This document shows positions 25,124-34,969 of a stretch of 41,301 nucleotides of DNA, one piece after another (within the stretch, counting starts at the first letter, position 1; every line of letters starts with the position of its first letter). The notes beneath the pieces are model-generated. The model was not told where the DNA came from. It ran no database searches and worked only from the letters and a program-made list of their open reading frames with translations. This stretch comes from an uncultured Bacilli bacterium (GTDB taxonomy: Bacteria; Bacillota_I; Bacilli_A; RFN20; CAG-826), in contig CALVUG010000006.1 in assembly GCA_944363535.1 (NCBI GenBank), positions 1 through 41,301 on the forward strand, read 5' to 3'. The translations under genes and the position numbers were made by a program.

Positions 25124-26361
25124 AAATTGATTTAGAACTACTAGATAGTTTAGATAAGACGAAAACTTATCTTCTCGCCTGTTCTTTTGGACCTGATTCG
25201 ATGACTTTATTCGATATTTTATTAAAAAATAAATTTGATTTTGTCGTCTGTCACGTCAACTATCATCATCGGGAAGAAGCCGATAGCGAAGAGCTACGTT
25301 TAAGATCATATTGCGATCAAAAAAATATTAAATTTTATCTTTATAACGCATTCTTTCAAACAGAAAAAGATGATAATTTTCAAGCCTGGGCCAGGAAAGA
25401 AAGATATGGATTTTTTGCTTCAGTCTACGATCAAATAGGGGCGAATGGTATCTTTGTCGCACATCAGCAAGATGATTGTATCGAAACGTATTTAATGCAG
25501 AAATATAAACATAAAATGGTGGCGTTTTACGGCATTTCTCCTTCTACCACTATATTAGGAATGAACGTTTATCGTCCTTTATTAAATGTTTCTAAACAAG
25601 AAACTTACGATTATTGCGAAGTTAATGATATCCCTCACACAATCGATTCTTCTAATCTTTCTGATGAATATGAAAGGAATCGTATTAGGCATCATGAAGT
25701 AGGCCCGATGTCTAAAAAGGAAAGAGAAGAAGTTTTAAAAGAAGTCGCAATCTTAAATAAGAAAGCGGATGAATTAAAAAAGAAATGCGATGAGATGTTT
25801 TTCGATTACGAAGTTTTAGAAGTCGAAAAGTTAAAGACCTTAACGCTAGAAGAATTAAAATATGTCGTCTATCGTTTCTATTCGCGCAAATTAACGCCCG
25901 CCTTTTTTAAAGGACAATACGTCAAAGAAGTAGAGAAGATGATCAATTCTTCTAAACCCAATATTCGTATTAGATTGGGCAATGAGATTTACATTCAAAA
26001 AGAATATGATGAAGTGCGTATCTTCGAACAAAAAGACATCATGCCTTACACTTATTTTATTACCGAACCATGCGTTCTTAACGTTCCGCACTTCAAAGTA
26101 AATTTAAAATGTCAAAAGGCACATGATCTTATCAAACTTAGCGATTATCCTTTAGAAATTAGAACCGCTAAGATGGGTGATAGATATCAAATTAAAGATT
26201 ATTTTGTCAAAGTAAGAAGACTATTTATCGATTGGAAGATGCCTACTTACCTACGTAAAAGGTGGCCTTTAATCGTTGGAGTGGATGGAAGAATTATCTA
26301 CATTCCCCGTTATCGAAAAGACTATAAAAAAGTCGATGAAGAGATTTTTAGTATCAAATAA
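25120..26361 (+). CDS. tilS: tRNA(Ile)-lysidine synthetase
   Basis: An essential N-type ATP pyrophosphatase that turns C34 of tRNA-Ile(CAU) into lysidine. The 413-residue protein has the catalytic domain in 1-200 with HVNYHHREEADSEE and the substrate motif YERNRIRHHEV, then the C-terminal TilS domains (EIRTAKMGDRYQI near 343). The PP-loop is CSFGPDS (21-27), where the family norm is SGGxDS: Phe23 takes the place of a conserved Gly. It begins in an ATGA overlap with mfd, after AAGGAGA. hprT, its usual neighbour in Bacillus, is absent and ftsH follows at once. Confidence 0.93.
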   Translation: MKIDLELLDSLDKTKTYLLACSFGPDSMTLFDILLKNKFDFVVCHVNYHHREEADSEELRLRSYCDQKNIKFYLYNAFFQTEKDDNFQAWARKERYGFFASVYDQIGANGIFVAHQQDDCIETYLMQKYKHKMVAFYGISPSTTILGMNVYRPLLNVSKQETYDYCEVNDIPHTIDSSNLSDEYERNRIRHHEVGPMSKKEREEVLKEVAILNKKADELKKKCDEMFFDYEVLEVEKLKTLTLEELKYVVYRFYSRKLTPAFFKGQYVKEVEKMINSSKPNIRIRLGNEIYIQKEYDEVRIFEQKDIMPYTYFITEPCVLNVPHFKVNLKCQKAHDLIKLSDYPLEIRTAKMGDRYQIKDYFVKVRRLFIDWKMPTYLRKRWPLIVGVDGRIIYIPRYRKDYKKVDEEIFSIK

Positions 26362-26464
26362 AGAGTAAAATCCTTCAAAAATGAAACGGCTTATAATATT
26401 ATATACGCATTACGCGAGCATATTATGTCCATGCATAAATTGTCTTAATTAAGGAGGAAAGTTT

Positions 26465-28552
26465 ATGAATCCAACACCAAAGCCTAGAAGAACAGCTAGC
26501 ATCATCTCGGGGATACTTATCGCTATTTTATTAGTGGTCTTAGTTTACTTTTTGGCAAACGGTTTAAATCAACCATTAAGTGTGGCTCAATCGCAATTTA
26601 AACGTTTCGTCGATGAATATAACATTACTGAAGTTTACGTCACGGATTATGAACAAACTGTTACTCATATATCTGGTTATTATGATGATCCAACGACACC
26701 AGTTGCAGAACGACGTCCATTTGAAGCAACATTTTATAACGGAACTTTCTATAATTCATTCGACTGGAAAAATGATGAAACGGGCGTAGTTGAAACATTT
26801 ACGATGGATGAATATCTTTATAACGAAGTTATCGCTAATAGAGATATTTATCCTGGCGCAGGTATTTATAAAAATAATAATCCTTACGTCGTCAGTTGGT
26901 GGGATCAATGGGGTCCAACTATCATCATGATAGGTATATCTCTTCTCATCGTCTTCTTCTTGTTCTCAAGACTATCTTCTTCAGTCAATAATTCTAATAA
27001 GACTGCGTTAGATTTCAATCGTTCGAGAGCGAAAAGAGAAGATTCTTCTAAATATCGCTTTAGCGATGTGGCAGGATGCGATGAAGAAAAAGCTGAGATG
27101 CAAGAAATTGTCCAATACTTAAAAGAACCGAAAAAATTCTCTAAATTTGGTGCGAAATTACCGAAAGGTATTTTATTAGTTGGCCCTCCTGGAACTGGTA
27201 AAACTTTGCTCGCTAAAGCTGTCGCTGGTGAAGCAGGCGTACCATTTTATTCCATCTCTGGTTCCGACTTTGTCGAAATGTTCGTCGGCGTCGGGGCAGG
27301 ACGAGTTAGAGATATGTTTAGAAAAGCTAAACAAACCGCACCTTGTTTAGTGTTCATCGATGAAATCGACGCTGTTGGAAGACAAAGAGGCGCCGGTCTT
27401 GGTGGCGGTAACGATGAAAGAGAACAAACCCTCAATCAACTTTTAGTTGAGATGGATGGTTTCTCCGATAATTCTGGCATCATCGTCATCGCTGCGACGA
27501 ACCGTGAAGACGTCTTAGACCCAGCCTTATTACGTGCTGGTCGTTTCGATCGACAAATTACTGTCAACCTTCCCGATAGACAAGGAAGAGCGGACATCTT
27601 TAGAGTTCATTCGAGAAATAAGAAACTCGCTAGCGATGTAGATTTTGATTCTATCGCTAAAAGAACGGTGGGCTTCTCTGGTGCTGATATTGAAAATATC
27701 ATGAATGAAGCCGCTATTCTTGCTGTGCGTAATAACGAAGAAGAAATTACTGTCGCGGATATCGATGAAGCTATCGACCGTCGTATTGCTGGTCCAGCCA
27801 AAACTTCACGTTCATTGAATGAACATGAAAGAAAGACGATTGCTTTCCACGAAGCTGGTCACGCTATCATCGGTATCAACTTACCTTATAGTGATAAAGT
27901 GCAAAAGATTACTATCATTCCGCGTGGTCGTACAGGCGGGCACGTCTTAATGACGCCGGAAGAAGATCGTTTCCTCATGACGAAAAACGAACTTCTCGCT
28001 CGTATCGTCGGTTACCTTGGTGGACGTACTTCTGAAGAAATTTTCTTCAAAGATGTTTCTACTGGCGCCCAAAACGATATTGAAGTTGCGACGCGTATCG
28101 CTCGTATGATGGTCACCGAATTTGGTATGTCTTCCTTAGGCCCAATCCAATACGAAAAAGATACTTCTAGCGTCTTCCTTGGAAGAGATTATGCTTCTTC
28201 ACAGAAGAACTTCTCGACCCAAATCGCTTTTGAAATCGATAAAGAGGTGAGAAAAATCATCGATGAATCGCATGAAAAAGCACGCGAAATTATCACTAAA
28301 TATAAAGATGATGTCATCTTACTCGCCGAGACTTTATTAGAGCGTGAAACTATCACCGCGGATGAGATTGCTATTTTACTCCGTGACCGTAAGCTTCCAC
28401 CTAAGGTCGTCATCAAACACGAACCTGATCAAACGGAAGGTGTCGTTGAAGATGTAGAAGTTAAAGACACGGAAAAGATAGGTACGACAAATCCTACTGA
28501 TAGCGTCACTAAGGAAGTAAGTCCCGAGGACGAAGAAGAAAAGAAAAACTAA
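26465..28552 (+). CDS. ftsH: ATP-dependent zinc metalloprotease FtsH
   Basis: A 695-residue membrane AAA+ protease that degrades unstable membrane and regulatory proteins. Two membrane helices (about 12-33 and 150-170) flank a 115-residue extracellular domain. The ATPase part has Walker A GPPGTGKT (240-247), Walker B LVFIDEID (295-302) and arginine fingers (RAGRFDR near 357-363). The protease site is HEAGH (462-466). An acidic, Glu-rich tail ends the protein. AAGGAGGA lies upstream. A perfect TATAAT at 26392-26397 may be its promoter, though the -35 is poor. A strong terminator follows. Confidence 0.97.
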   Translation: MNPTPKPRRTASIISGILIAILLVVLVYFLANGLNQPLSVAQSQFKRFVDEYNITEVYVTDYEQTVTHISGYYDDPTTPVAERRPFEATFYNGTFYNSFDWKNDETGVVETFTMDEYLYNEVIANRDIYPGAGIYKNNNPYVVSWWDQWGPTIIMIGISLLIVFFLFSRLSSSVNNSNKTALDFNRSRAKREDSSKYRFSDVAGCDEEKAEMQEIVQYLKEPKKFSKFGAKLPKGILLVGPPGTGKTLLAKAVAGEAGVPFYSISGSDFVEMFVGVGAGRVRDMFRKAKQTAPCLVFIDEIDAVGRQRGAGLGGGNDEREQTLNQLLVEMDGFSDNSGIIVIAATNREDVLDPALLRAGRFDRQITVNLPDRQGRADIFRVHSRNKKLASDVDFDSIAKRTVGFSGADIENIMNEAAILAVRNNEEEITVADIDEAIDRRIAGPAKTSRSLNEHERKTIAFHEAGHAIIGINLPYSDKVQKITIIPRGRTGGHVLMTPEEDRFLMTKNELLARIVGYLGGRTSEEIFFKDVSTGAQNDIEVATRIARMMVTEFGMSSLGPIQYEKDTSSVFLGRDYASSQKNFSTQIAFEIDKEVRKIIDESHEKAREIITKYKDDVILLAETLLERETITADEIAILLRDRKLPPKVVIKHEPDQTEGVVEDVEVKDTEKIGTTNPTDSVTKEVSPEDEEEKKN

Positions 28553-28567
28553 TTAGTGATCAAGTGA

Positions 28568-28591
28568 GGGGGATTATTCCCCCTTTCTTTT
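28568..28591 (+). terminator. ftsH terminator
   Basis: GGGGG/CCCCC stem with loop ATTATT (28568-28583), then a T-rich run. It ends only a few bases before the dusB start codon. Confidence 0.9.
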
Positions 28592-28597
28592 TTATTT

Positions 28598-29575
28598 ATG
28601 TGGAAGATTAAAAATTTAAAAATTAATTCGCACGTCGTCTTAGCCCCAATGGCGGGCATCACCTCGAGCGCATATCGAAAATTTATGCGTCGTTTTGGTG
28701 TGGGCTTAGTTTATACTGAGATGATTTCTGATCACGGTATCGTCTATCAAAACGAAGAAACTTTATCGTATTTAAATATCGAAGAAAGTGAAAGACCGCT
28801 CGCTATTCAAATTTTTGGTGGCGATAAAGAGTATTTATTAAAAGCAATTAAGTATATTGATGAACATCATATTCCACACGATTTAATTGACATTAATTTA
28901 GCGTGTCCTGTTCCGAAAGTGACGAAGTCTGGTGCGGGTTCTAAAATGCTTTTAAATTTAGATTATTTAGAAGAGTGTATGCAAGAAATCGTCAAAGTTT
29001 CTCGTTCACCAGTATCTGCAAAAATTAGGCTAGGTTTTGATAACGAACACATTAATGTGTTAGAAGTATGTCGCATCTTAGAAAAAGCAGGGGTAAGTCT
29101 AATTGCAATTCATGCAAGAACAGCAAAAGAATTATATAGCGGTGAACCACATTTTGATTTGATAAAAGATTTAGGTAAAAAGTTAAGTGTTCCTTTAATT
29201 ATAAGTGGGAATATTTTTAATGTTGAAGATGCGATTAAAGCCAAAGAAATTACAGGTGCGACTGCGATCATGGTCGCTCGTGGTGGAGTGGGTAATCCTG
29301 AACTAATTTCATCGTTAAACCATTATTTTGAAACAGGTGAAATAATTTATCAGCCTAACATAGTTAGACAAAAGAAATATTGTCTAGAATTCGCTAAGTT
29401 ATTAATTGAAGAAAAAGGTGAAAAGAAAGCGATGCCAATCTTACGTGGGCTCGCCCCAAAATTCTTCTTTAAGATGCCGTATATTAAGACGCTTAGAAAC
29501 GCTCTTACGGAGCGAGTTATAACTTATGAAGATTTAAAAGAAATTCTCGATGAATTTATTCCCGATGAAGAGTGA
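28598..29575 (+). CDS. dusB: tRNA-dihydrouridine synthase
   Basis: A 325-residue FMN-dependent enzyme that reduces uridines in tRNA. The TIM-barrel N-terminus is VVLAPMAGITSSAYR (13-27), the catalytic Cys103 lies in DINLACPVPKV, and the flavin-binding ISGNIFNVEDA and VARGGVGNP follow; the C-terminal helical domain is complete. The start codon comes a few bases after a terminator, with no Shine-Dalgarno and no promoter I can see, so its expression route is unclear. It lies upstream of lysS, as in Bacillus. Confidence 0.94.
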   Translation: MWKIKNLKINSHVVLAPMAGITSSAYRKFMRRFGVGLVYTEMISDHGIVYQNEETLSYLNIEESERPLAIQIFGGDKEYLLKAIKYIDEHHIPHDLIDINLACPVPKVTKSGAGSKMLLNLDYLEECMQEIVKVSRSPVSAKIRLGFDNEHINVLEVCRILEKAGVSLIAIHARTAKELYSGEPHFDLIKDLGKKLSVPLIISGNIFNVEDAIKAKEITGATAIMVARGGVGNPELISSLNHYFETGEIIYQPNIVRQKKYCLEFAKLLIEEKGEKKAMPILRGLAPKFFFKMPYIKTLRNALTERVITYEDLKEILDEFIPDEE

Positions 29576-29630
29576 TTATTCTTTATAAAAGAAACAAAAT
29601 AACTTAAAATACTTGCGCGAGGTGAAAAAT

Positions 29631-31112
29631 ATGGAAGAAAAACGTAACGATCAAGAATTAGCCCGTATCGAAAAGGTACAAAAACTTATCGATTTAGGAG
29701 TAGAACCTTTTGGTTCCAAATATGAAAGAGATGCTCTAGCTGCGGAAATTAGAGCGAAAGTTGGTGATAAGACTAACGAAGAATTAGACGCTCTTAATTA
29801 CCGCGTTAAAGTTGCGGGACGCATCATGGCCATTCGTAGAATGGGTAAGGCCTCTTTTATCAACATCCAAGATAAATCTGGACGTATGCAAGGTTACATC
29901 GGTTTAGATGTTGTAGGGGAAAAATCTTACGAAATTTTTAAACTTGCGGATATTGGTGATATCGTCGGTTTAGAAGGCCGCGTGATGAAAACGAGGACTG
30001 GTGAATTAACGATTAGAGTCGATCATTATATGCACCTATCTAAAGCTTTAAAACCTTTCCCAGAAAAATTTCATGGGCTCACCGATGTCGAAGAAAGATA
30101 TCGTAGACGTTACCTCGATTTAATTATGAACGAAGACGCAAAAAGCGTCGCTATTTTAAGACCTCGTATTATTCGTTCCATCCAAAAATATTTAGATGAA
30201 CGTGGTTTTATGGAAGTTGAAACTTCCATCCTTACTCCTTCCGCCTCTGGTGCGGCGGCAAGACCATTCATCACGCATCATAATTCCTTAGATAAAGATT
30301 TCTATCTTCGTATCGCTCTTGAGTTACCACTTAAAAAACTCATCATTGGTGGTTTAGAAAAAGTTTATGAAATTGGTCGTAATTTTAGAAATGAAGGGAT
30401 GGATACGAAACATAATCCTGAATTTACGATGATGGAAATTTATGAAGCTTACGGTGACTTATATTCGATGAGAGAATTAATTGAAAATCTTATCCGCACC
30501 GTCAATAAAGAAGTAACTGGTTCTTATATCATGCGTTGTGGCGAAAATGAAATCGATTTATCTAAGCCATTTAGATTCGTTTCTATGGCTGACTTAGTGA
30601 AAGAAAAAACTGGGGTCGATTTCACTTCAAATTTAACCTTTGAAGATGCTCAAAAAACAGCAAAACAATGGAATATTACCTTAGAAAAGCACGAAAATAG
30701 CGTTGGTCATGTCCTCTCCAAACTATTCGAAGAACTATGCGAAAAAGAACTTATTAATCCAACGTTTGTCTATTCTTATCCAATCGAAATTTCGCCTCTT
30801 ACAAAGAAAGGTAAAGACCCTCGCTTCACCGAAAGATTTGAGTTATTTATCAACGGAAGCGAACTTGCGAATGCTTATAGCGAATTAAATGATCCATTCG
30901 ATCAAAAAGAACGATTCATCACTCAGATGGAAGCGAAGAAATTAGGCGATGAAGAAGCTGAAAACATCGACGATTCGTTTATCGAAGCAATGGAATATGC
31001 GATGCCTCCAACCGGCGGTATCGGAATCGGCATCGATCGACTCGTCATGCTCATCTTAAATAAAGCCTCGATTAGAGAAGTTATCTTATTCCCGACGATG
31101 CGTGATAGATAA
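29631..31112 (+). CDS. lysS: Lysyl-tRNA synthetase, class II
   Basis: A 493-residue enzyme that charges tRNA-Lys. I chose the ATG at 29631, which follows GAGGTGA (29619-29625); the frame also opens at TTG 29613 without support. The N-terminal OB-fold (RVKVAGRIMAIRRMG) binds the anticodon. Class II motifs are RRRYLDLI (motif 1 region), FRNEGMDTKHNPEFTMME (motif 2) and GGIGIGIDRLVM (motif 3). A weak promoter TTTATA-17-TAAAAT (29582-29610) precedes it. No convincing terminator follows before the rpsF promoter. Confidence 0.97.
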   Translation: MEEKRNDQELARIEKVQKLIDLGVEPFGSKYERDALAAEIRAKVGDKTNEELDALNYRVKVAGRIMAIRRMGKASFINIQDKSGRMQGYIGLDVVGEKSYEIFKLADIGDIVGLEGRVMKTRTGELTIRVDHYMHLSKALKPFPEKFHGLTDVEERYRRRYLDLIMNEDAKSVAILRPRIIRSIQKYLDERGFMEVETSILTPSASGAAARPFITHHNSLDKDFYLRIALELPLKKLIIGGLEKVYEIGRNFRNEGMDTKHNPEFTMMEIYEAYGDLYSMRELIENLIRTVNKEVTGSYIMRCGENEIDLSKPFRFVSMADLVKEKTGVDFTSNLTFEDAQKTAKQWNITLEKHENSVGHVLSKLFEELCEKELINPTFVYSYPIEISPLTKKGKDPRFTERFELFINGSELANAYSELNDPFDQKERFITQMEAKKLGDEEAENIDDSFIEAMEYAMPPTGGIGIGIDRLVMLILNKASIREVILFPTMRDR

Positions 31113-31210
31113 AATAAAATTTGGTCACGCACATCAAAAATTTAACGTATTAATAAAGTGTAGGCACGTTAGATTTAGACTTGAATTTAAGACTAATATG
31201 CAAGCGCGTG

Positions 31211-31239
31211 TTTACATAAGTATTTATATTTGCTAATAT
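31211..31239 (+). promoter_or_regulatory. Promoter of the rpsF operon
   Basis: TTTACA (31211-31216), 17-nt spacer, TAATAT (31234-31239) with an extended TG at 31231-31232. A strong promoter, as expected for ribosomal genes. Confidence 0.8.
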
Positions 31240-31245
31240 ATTTCA

Positions 31246-31319
31246 TGTTAGGCAAAACTTTTTGTCTCTCTATCGCTTAGAAAATAAAGCGATCTAATTG
31301 ACCAAAGGGAGGTGTACAG
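31246..31319 (+). promoter_or_regulatory. rpsF leader with hairpin, candidate S6:S18 autoregulation site
   Basis: A leader of about 74 nt. The hairpin ATCGCTT (31272-31278) / AAGCGAT (31287-31293) is extended by GTC (31264-31266) / GAC (31300-31302) across an internal loop, and it is followed by the Shine-Dalgarno GGGAGGTG. In many Firmicutes this leader binds S6:S18 and represses the operon; position and fold suit that role, but I cannot confirm the CCG motif of the known RNA. Confidence 0.4.
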
Positions 31320-31607
31320 ATGAAAAAATATGAGATTATGTACATTCTAAAGGCAAGCTTAAATGAAGAAGACCGTGCCGCCCAAATTAAACGTCTCGAA
31401 CAACGTTTAACTGATAATGGTGCACAAGTAGTCAAGACGAATGAGTGGGGTTTAAGAACTCTCGCTTACGAAATCAATCACGAAACGAAAGGCTACTACG
31501 TCGTCCTCAAAATTAACGCTCCTAAAGAAGCACTTGGCGAATTCTCTCGTCTCACTCGTATCGATCCAAACGTCATACGTTATCTCATCACTGTCGATCA
31601 AGACTAA
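31320..31607 (+). CDS. rpsF: Ribosomal protein bS6
   Basis: A 95-residue small-subunit protein that binds 16S rRNA as a pair with bS18. It has the typical MKKYEIMYILKASLNEED start, EWGLRTLAYEINHETKGYYV centre and DPNVIRYLITVD end. GGGAGGTG lies upstream of the ATG. It is first in the rpsF-ssb-rpsR operon. Confidence 0.97.
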   Translation: MKKYEIMYILKASLNEEDRAAQIKRLEQRLTDNGAQVVKTNEWGLRTLAYEINHETKGYYVVLKINAPKEALGEFSRLTRIDPNVIRYLITVDQD

Positions 31608-31625
31608 TATAGGAGGTATTAATCT

Positions 31626-32054
31626 ATGATTAATCGAATCATTCTCGTCGGGAGATTAACCCGCGACCCAGAACTTCGCCGCACGAATAGCGGCTTATCA
31701 GTTGCGACATTCACGATCGCCAGCGACATGAGAGGTAGACAAGCGGATGGTCAAAGAACCACGTTATTTATCACTTGTACTTGTTGGAATACGACCGCGG
31801 ACAACGTCGCTAAGTTCACTCATAAGGGTTCCTTAGTCGCAGTGGATGGTCGCCTTACCCAAAGGACGTTTGAACGTCGCGATGGTGGAAAGCAAACCGT
31901 CAACGAAATTATCTGTGATTCCGTCCAATTCTTAGAACCACGTTCCCAAGAAGAGGCTAACGCTAACGGAATGGATGATGCACCAGGCTACGCTCCAGAC
32001 CCAGAAACGAACGATGATCCTATTGATGTTACGAACGACGACTTACCATTTTAA
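31626..32054 (+). CDS. ssb: Single-stranded DNA-binding protein
   Basis: A 142-residue protein that coats single-stranded DNA in replication and repair. The N-terminal OB-fold is standard (MINRIILVGRLTRDPELRR), followed by a short flexible acidic region and the partner-binding tip DDLPF. AGGAGGT precedes it. It sits between rpsF and rpsR as in most Firmicutes. Confidence 0.97.
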   Translation: MINRIILVGRLTRDPELRRTNSGLSVATFTIASDMRGRQADGQRTTLFITCTCWNTTADNVAKFTHKGSLVAVDGRLTQRTFERRDGGKQTVNEIICDSVQFLEPRSQEEANANGMDDAPGYAPDPETNDDPIDVTNDDLPF

Positions 32055-32084
32055 AAACAATCATTGATTAGAAAGGTAAAAAAT

Positions 32085-32315
32085 ATGGCTTTTAAGAAAA
32101 TTAGACCACGTCGTAAAGTTTGTCATTTTGACAAGAATAGAAAAGCACCTATCGATTATAAAGATGTCGAATTGCTTTCTAAATTTATTACTCCAAGCGG
32201 AAAGATTGCTTCCCGCCGTAGCACGGGTACTTGCGCCCTTCACCAACGTGAACTTGCAAGAGCAATAAAAAACGCTCGTTACATGGCCTTACTTCCATAC
32301 GTTAGTAACGATTAA
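32085..32315 (+). CDS. rpsR: Ribosomal protein bS18
   Basis: A 76-residue ribosomal protein. I chose the ATG at 32085 ([13 protein letters not shown]), preceded by GAAAGG; the frame also opens at TTG 32064, which would add seven residues not seen in bS18. The family core [17 protein letters not shown] and [19 protein letters not shown] are intact. Two Cys (VCHF, GTCA) remain, and no full zinc-binding set is seen. Confidence 0.96.
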   Translation: MAFKKIRPRRKVCHFDKNRKAPIDYKDVELLSKFITPSGKIASRRSTGTCALHQRELARAIKNARYMALLPYVSND

Positions 32316-32342
32316 TTAAGGCTAAACATTAGCGATCAAAAT

Positions 32343-32370
32343 AAGTGGCTCCTAGCGAGTCACTTTTTTA
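32343..32370 (+). terminator. rpsF-ssb-rpsR terminator
   Basis: AAGTGGCTC (32343-32351) / GAGTCACTT (32357-32365) with a 5-nt loop and a T run. Confidence 0.88.
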
Positions 32371-32455
32371 TTATTTTTTAAGCCTTCGAGATAATACTTC
32401 GTTCATTTTTATAAAAATGTGATGGCATATTATACCAATTGCTTCTTGTTTAATA

Positions 32456-32461
32456 TATAAT
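32456..32461 (+). promoter_or_regulatory. gdpP -10 box, predicted near-leaderless
   Basis: A perfect TATAAT ends 9 nt before the ATG at 32471, with no Shine-Dalgarno. The predicted leader is 0-3 nt. The -35 region is weak. Confidence 0.5.
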
Positions 32462-32470
32462 ATAAACACT

Positions 32471-34507
32471 ATGTCAAAGAAACTTCGTGAATTTAAATTG
32501 TTTGCCTTCATCCTCAACGCTTTAGAAATTGCTTTCTACATCGTTTTTATCATCTTTTATCATTTCAACATTTTTAACACTCAATCGACCATTCAATCGC
32601 CCATCTACATCGCTATCATCGGGGCAGGGCTCGTCCTCATCGATTTAATCTATCTTTGGTTCTGTTTAGTGAGCCTTACTAGATCGAAACAAAAATCGAA
32701 TTTGAAAGCGGCAGAAATTATTGGCTCAGACGTCCAAGAAGCTTATAACTTTGGGATGATTGGTCTAGTGGTCATCGATGATAATAACCTCGTCATTTGG
32801 TCGAATGAATTATTTAGACAAAGACAAATTAACATCATCGATTACAACATCTTCGAATGGCAACCTGAATTAAGAAAACTTATCGACTCAAATGAAAACG
32901 AAACGGTAAAAGTTGACATCAACGAACGTAATTATGAAGTAAAATACCTGTATAATGCCGGTCTTTTCATCTTTAAAGATGTCACCGAATATGAAGAAGT
33001 CTTCAAATATTCTAAAGAACAAGCACCGGTCATCGGCATCATCATGATCGATAACTACAGCGAGACGAGCGATAATCAAGAAGATACGAACGATATCGTC
33101 TCCAAGGTGAAAAATGCTATCTTTGAATATGCGAAAGAATTTGACGTTTTACTTAGACGTTACCGTAGCGATGCTTACTTAATTTTATGTAATTTCAAAT
33201 CGCTAGAGCGGATGCAAAATGATTCGTTCTCATTACTTGATAAGGTGCACGAATTATGTGCGAAAGAAGATACGCCTTTAACCTTATCCATCGGTATCGC
33301 TCACGACTTCCCTGACGTCAATAAACTTTACGATATGGCTACTTCCGCTTTAGATATTGCTATGTCTCGTGGCGGTGACCAAGTGGTCGTTTCTAAATAC
33401 GGTAGTGACCTCGAATTCTATGGTGGAAAAACAGCGGCCCAAGAACAACGTAACAAAGTTAAAGTACGTGTCATGGCTGATTCTTTATTAAGTTTAATTA
33501 AAGCTAGCTCTAACGTCGTCATCATGGGCCATACGATGATGGATATGGATGCTTTAGGCTCTTGCTTTGGTATCAAAGCTATCGCTGATTATTGTCATAA
33601 GCCTTCTATCATCGTTTACGATCCAAAACTTACCGAAAAGAAGACGCGTAATGCTCTTATCGCTTCGTTTACGCGTGAAGAAGTGCAACGTTTAACTATC
33701 TCTCCTCACGACGCTTTATCTCGTATTAAATCTAATACCTTACTCGTCGTTTGTGACGTCCATAGACCTAATATGACGATGGCACCAAAACTTTTAGAAA
33801 AAGCGACGAAAATCGTCGTCATCGATCATCACCGAAGAGCGGAAGACTTCATCGAATCGCCGGTCTTTAGTTACATCGAACCAAGTGCTTCTAGTGCTTC
33901 TGAATTAGTGGCGGATTTAATCTATTATTCTTCGACGAATCCACGCATCGAACTTCCGAGTGCTTATGCGACTTTGATGTTATCAGGTATCTTCTTAGAT
34001 ACGAATTATTACAAATCTAAATCGAGCGGTATTCGTACATTTGAAGCTTCGATGATCTTAAAAGAATACGGGGCGGATAACTCTCTCGCTGACGACTTCT
34101 TAAAAGACGAATTCGAAGAATATTCTTTAATTACTCGTATCATTGCCACGATGAAAACGCCATACTATGGTATCGTTTATTGTGTAAGTGATCCAAAGGA
34201 TATCATCGAAATTGCCACCTTAGCGAAAGTGGCGAATAGATGTATGGCTTTAAAAGGCGTGAATGCTTGTTTTGTCATCGGTAACACTGGTGAAAAAGAG
34301 ACGAGAATTTCAGCGCGTAGCGATGGTACGATCAACGTTCAACTACTCATGGAAAAGATGGGTGGTGGTGGTCACTTCACTGGCGCCGCAGCAGCGTTTA
34401 GAAATTCTTCACCCGCTAAAGTGGAAGAATCATTACTAAGTGTTTTAAGTGGATACTTAAACGATGCACGTTTAGCCGAACAACCCAAGAGTGGTAGAAA
34501 GGATTGA
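32471..34507 (+). CDS. gdpP: Cyclic-di-AMP phosphodiesterase GdpP
   Basis: A 678-residue membrane enzyme that cleaves c-di-AMP to pApA and so tunes potassium, osmotic and cell-wall balance. Two N-terminal membrane helices (10-31 and 44-68) are followed by a PAS-like domain (about 85-170), a degenerate GGDEF domain (LTLSIGIAHDFPDVN region) that lacks the cyclase motif, and the catalytic DHH/DHHA1 module: the first metal-binding segment MGHTMMDMDALGS, DHH at 452-454, and GGGGHFTGAAAAF near the end. Metal ligands look intact. It is followed by rplI, as in Bacillus (yybT-rplI-dnaC). Confidence 0.96.
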   Translation: MSKKLREFKLFAFILNALEIAFYIVFIIFYHFNIFNTQSTIQSPIYIAIIGAGLVLIDLIYLWFCLVSLTRSKQKSNLKAAEIIGSDVQEAYNFGMIGLVVIDDNNLVIWSNELFRQRQINIIDYNIFEWQPELRKLIDSNENETVKVDINERNYEVKYLYNAGLFIFKDVTEYEEVFKYSKEQAPVIGIIMIDNYSETSDNQEDTNDIVSKVKNAIFEYAKEFDVLLRRYRSDAYLILCNFKSLERMQNDSFSLLDKVHELCAKEDTPLTLSIGIAHDFPDVNKLYDMATSALDIAMSRGGDQVVVSKYGSDLEFYGGKTAAQEQRNKVKVRVMADSLLSLIKASSNVVIMGHTMMDMDALGSCFGIKAIADYCHKPSIIVYDPKLTEKKTRNALIASFTREEVQRLTISPHDALSRIKSNTLLVVCDVHRPNMTMAPKLLEKATKIVVIDHHRRAEDFIESPVFSYIEPSASSASELVADLIYYSSTNPRIELPSAYATLMLSGIFLDTNYYKSKSSGIRTFEASMILKEYGADNSLADDFLKDEFEEYSLITRIIATMKTPYYGIVYCVSDPKDIIEIATLAKVANRCMALKGVNACFVIGNTGEKETRISARSDGTINVQLLMEKMGGGGHFTGAAAAFRNSSPAKVEESLLSVLSGYLNDARLAEQPKSGRKD

Positions 34508-34511
34508 GCAG

Positions 34512-34964
34512 ATGGAAGTCATTTTATTAAAAGATATTAAGAGCCTTGGTAAGAAAGGCGACATTAAAAAAGTGAGCGATGGCTACGCTCAAAACTTTTT
34601 AATCCCACAAAAATTAGCGGTTAAGAAGACCGACGAAACACTTAGCGCCAAGAAACGTGAAGATGCTAGGATCGCTAAGGAATTAGAAGATAAGAAATTA
34701 GCGGCTATCGAGTTAAGAAGAGAACTAAACGACAAAGTCGTTGAATTTGAAGCGAACGTCGGTCAAGATGAAAAGATGTTTGGTTCCATCTCTTTAAAAC
34801 AAGTAGAAGAAGGCTTAAAAGAACAACATGGTATCGTCATCGATAGACGCAAGATTATCGACACACCAGCTTTAAATTCAATCGGTTATCATAACGTTAA
34901 AATTGAACTTTGGAAAGGAGTAGTAGCGACTTTTAAAGTGAACATTAAAGGTCGTAATAAATAA
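34512..34964 (+). CDS. rplI: Ribosomal protein bL9
   Basis: A 150-residue large-subunit protein. The ATG at 34512 gives the invariant start MEVILLKDIKSLGKKGDI; the frame also opens at GTG 34491, inside gdpP, which I rejected. GAAAGGA lies upstream. The N-terminal RNA-binding domain, the central long helix and the C-terminal domain are all present. Confidence 0.96.
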   Translation: MEVILLKDIKSLGKKGDIKKVSDGYAQNFLIPQKLAVKKTDETLSAKKREDARIAKELEDKKLAAIELRRELNDKVVEFEANVGQDEKMFGSISLKQVEEGLKEQHGIVIDRRKIIDTPALNSIGYHNVKIELWKGVVATFKVNIKGRNK

Positions 34965-34969
34965 TATTT

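Noticed and set aside
29613-29630. Upstream TTG start for lysS, and similar for rpsR (32064), rplI (34491) and the surface protein (1113)
   Set aside because: A good Shine-Dalgarno and the family's usual N-terminus point to the downstream ATG in each case.
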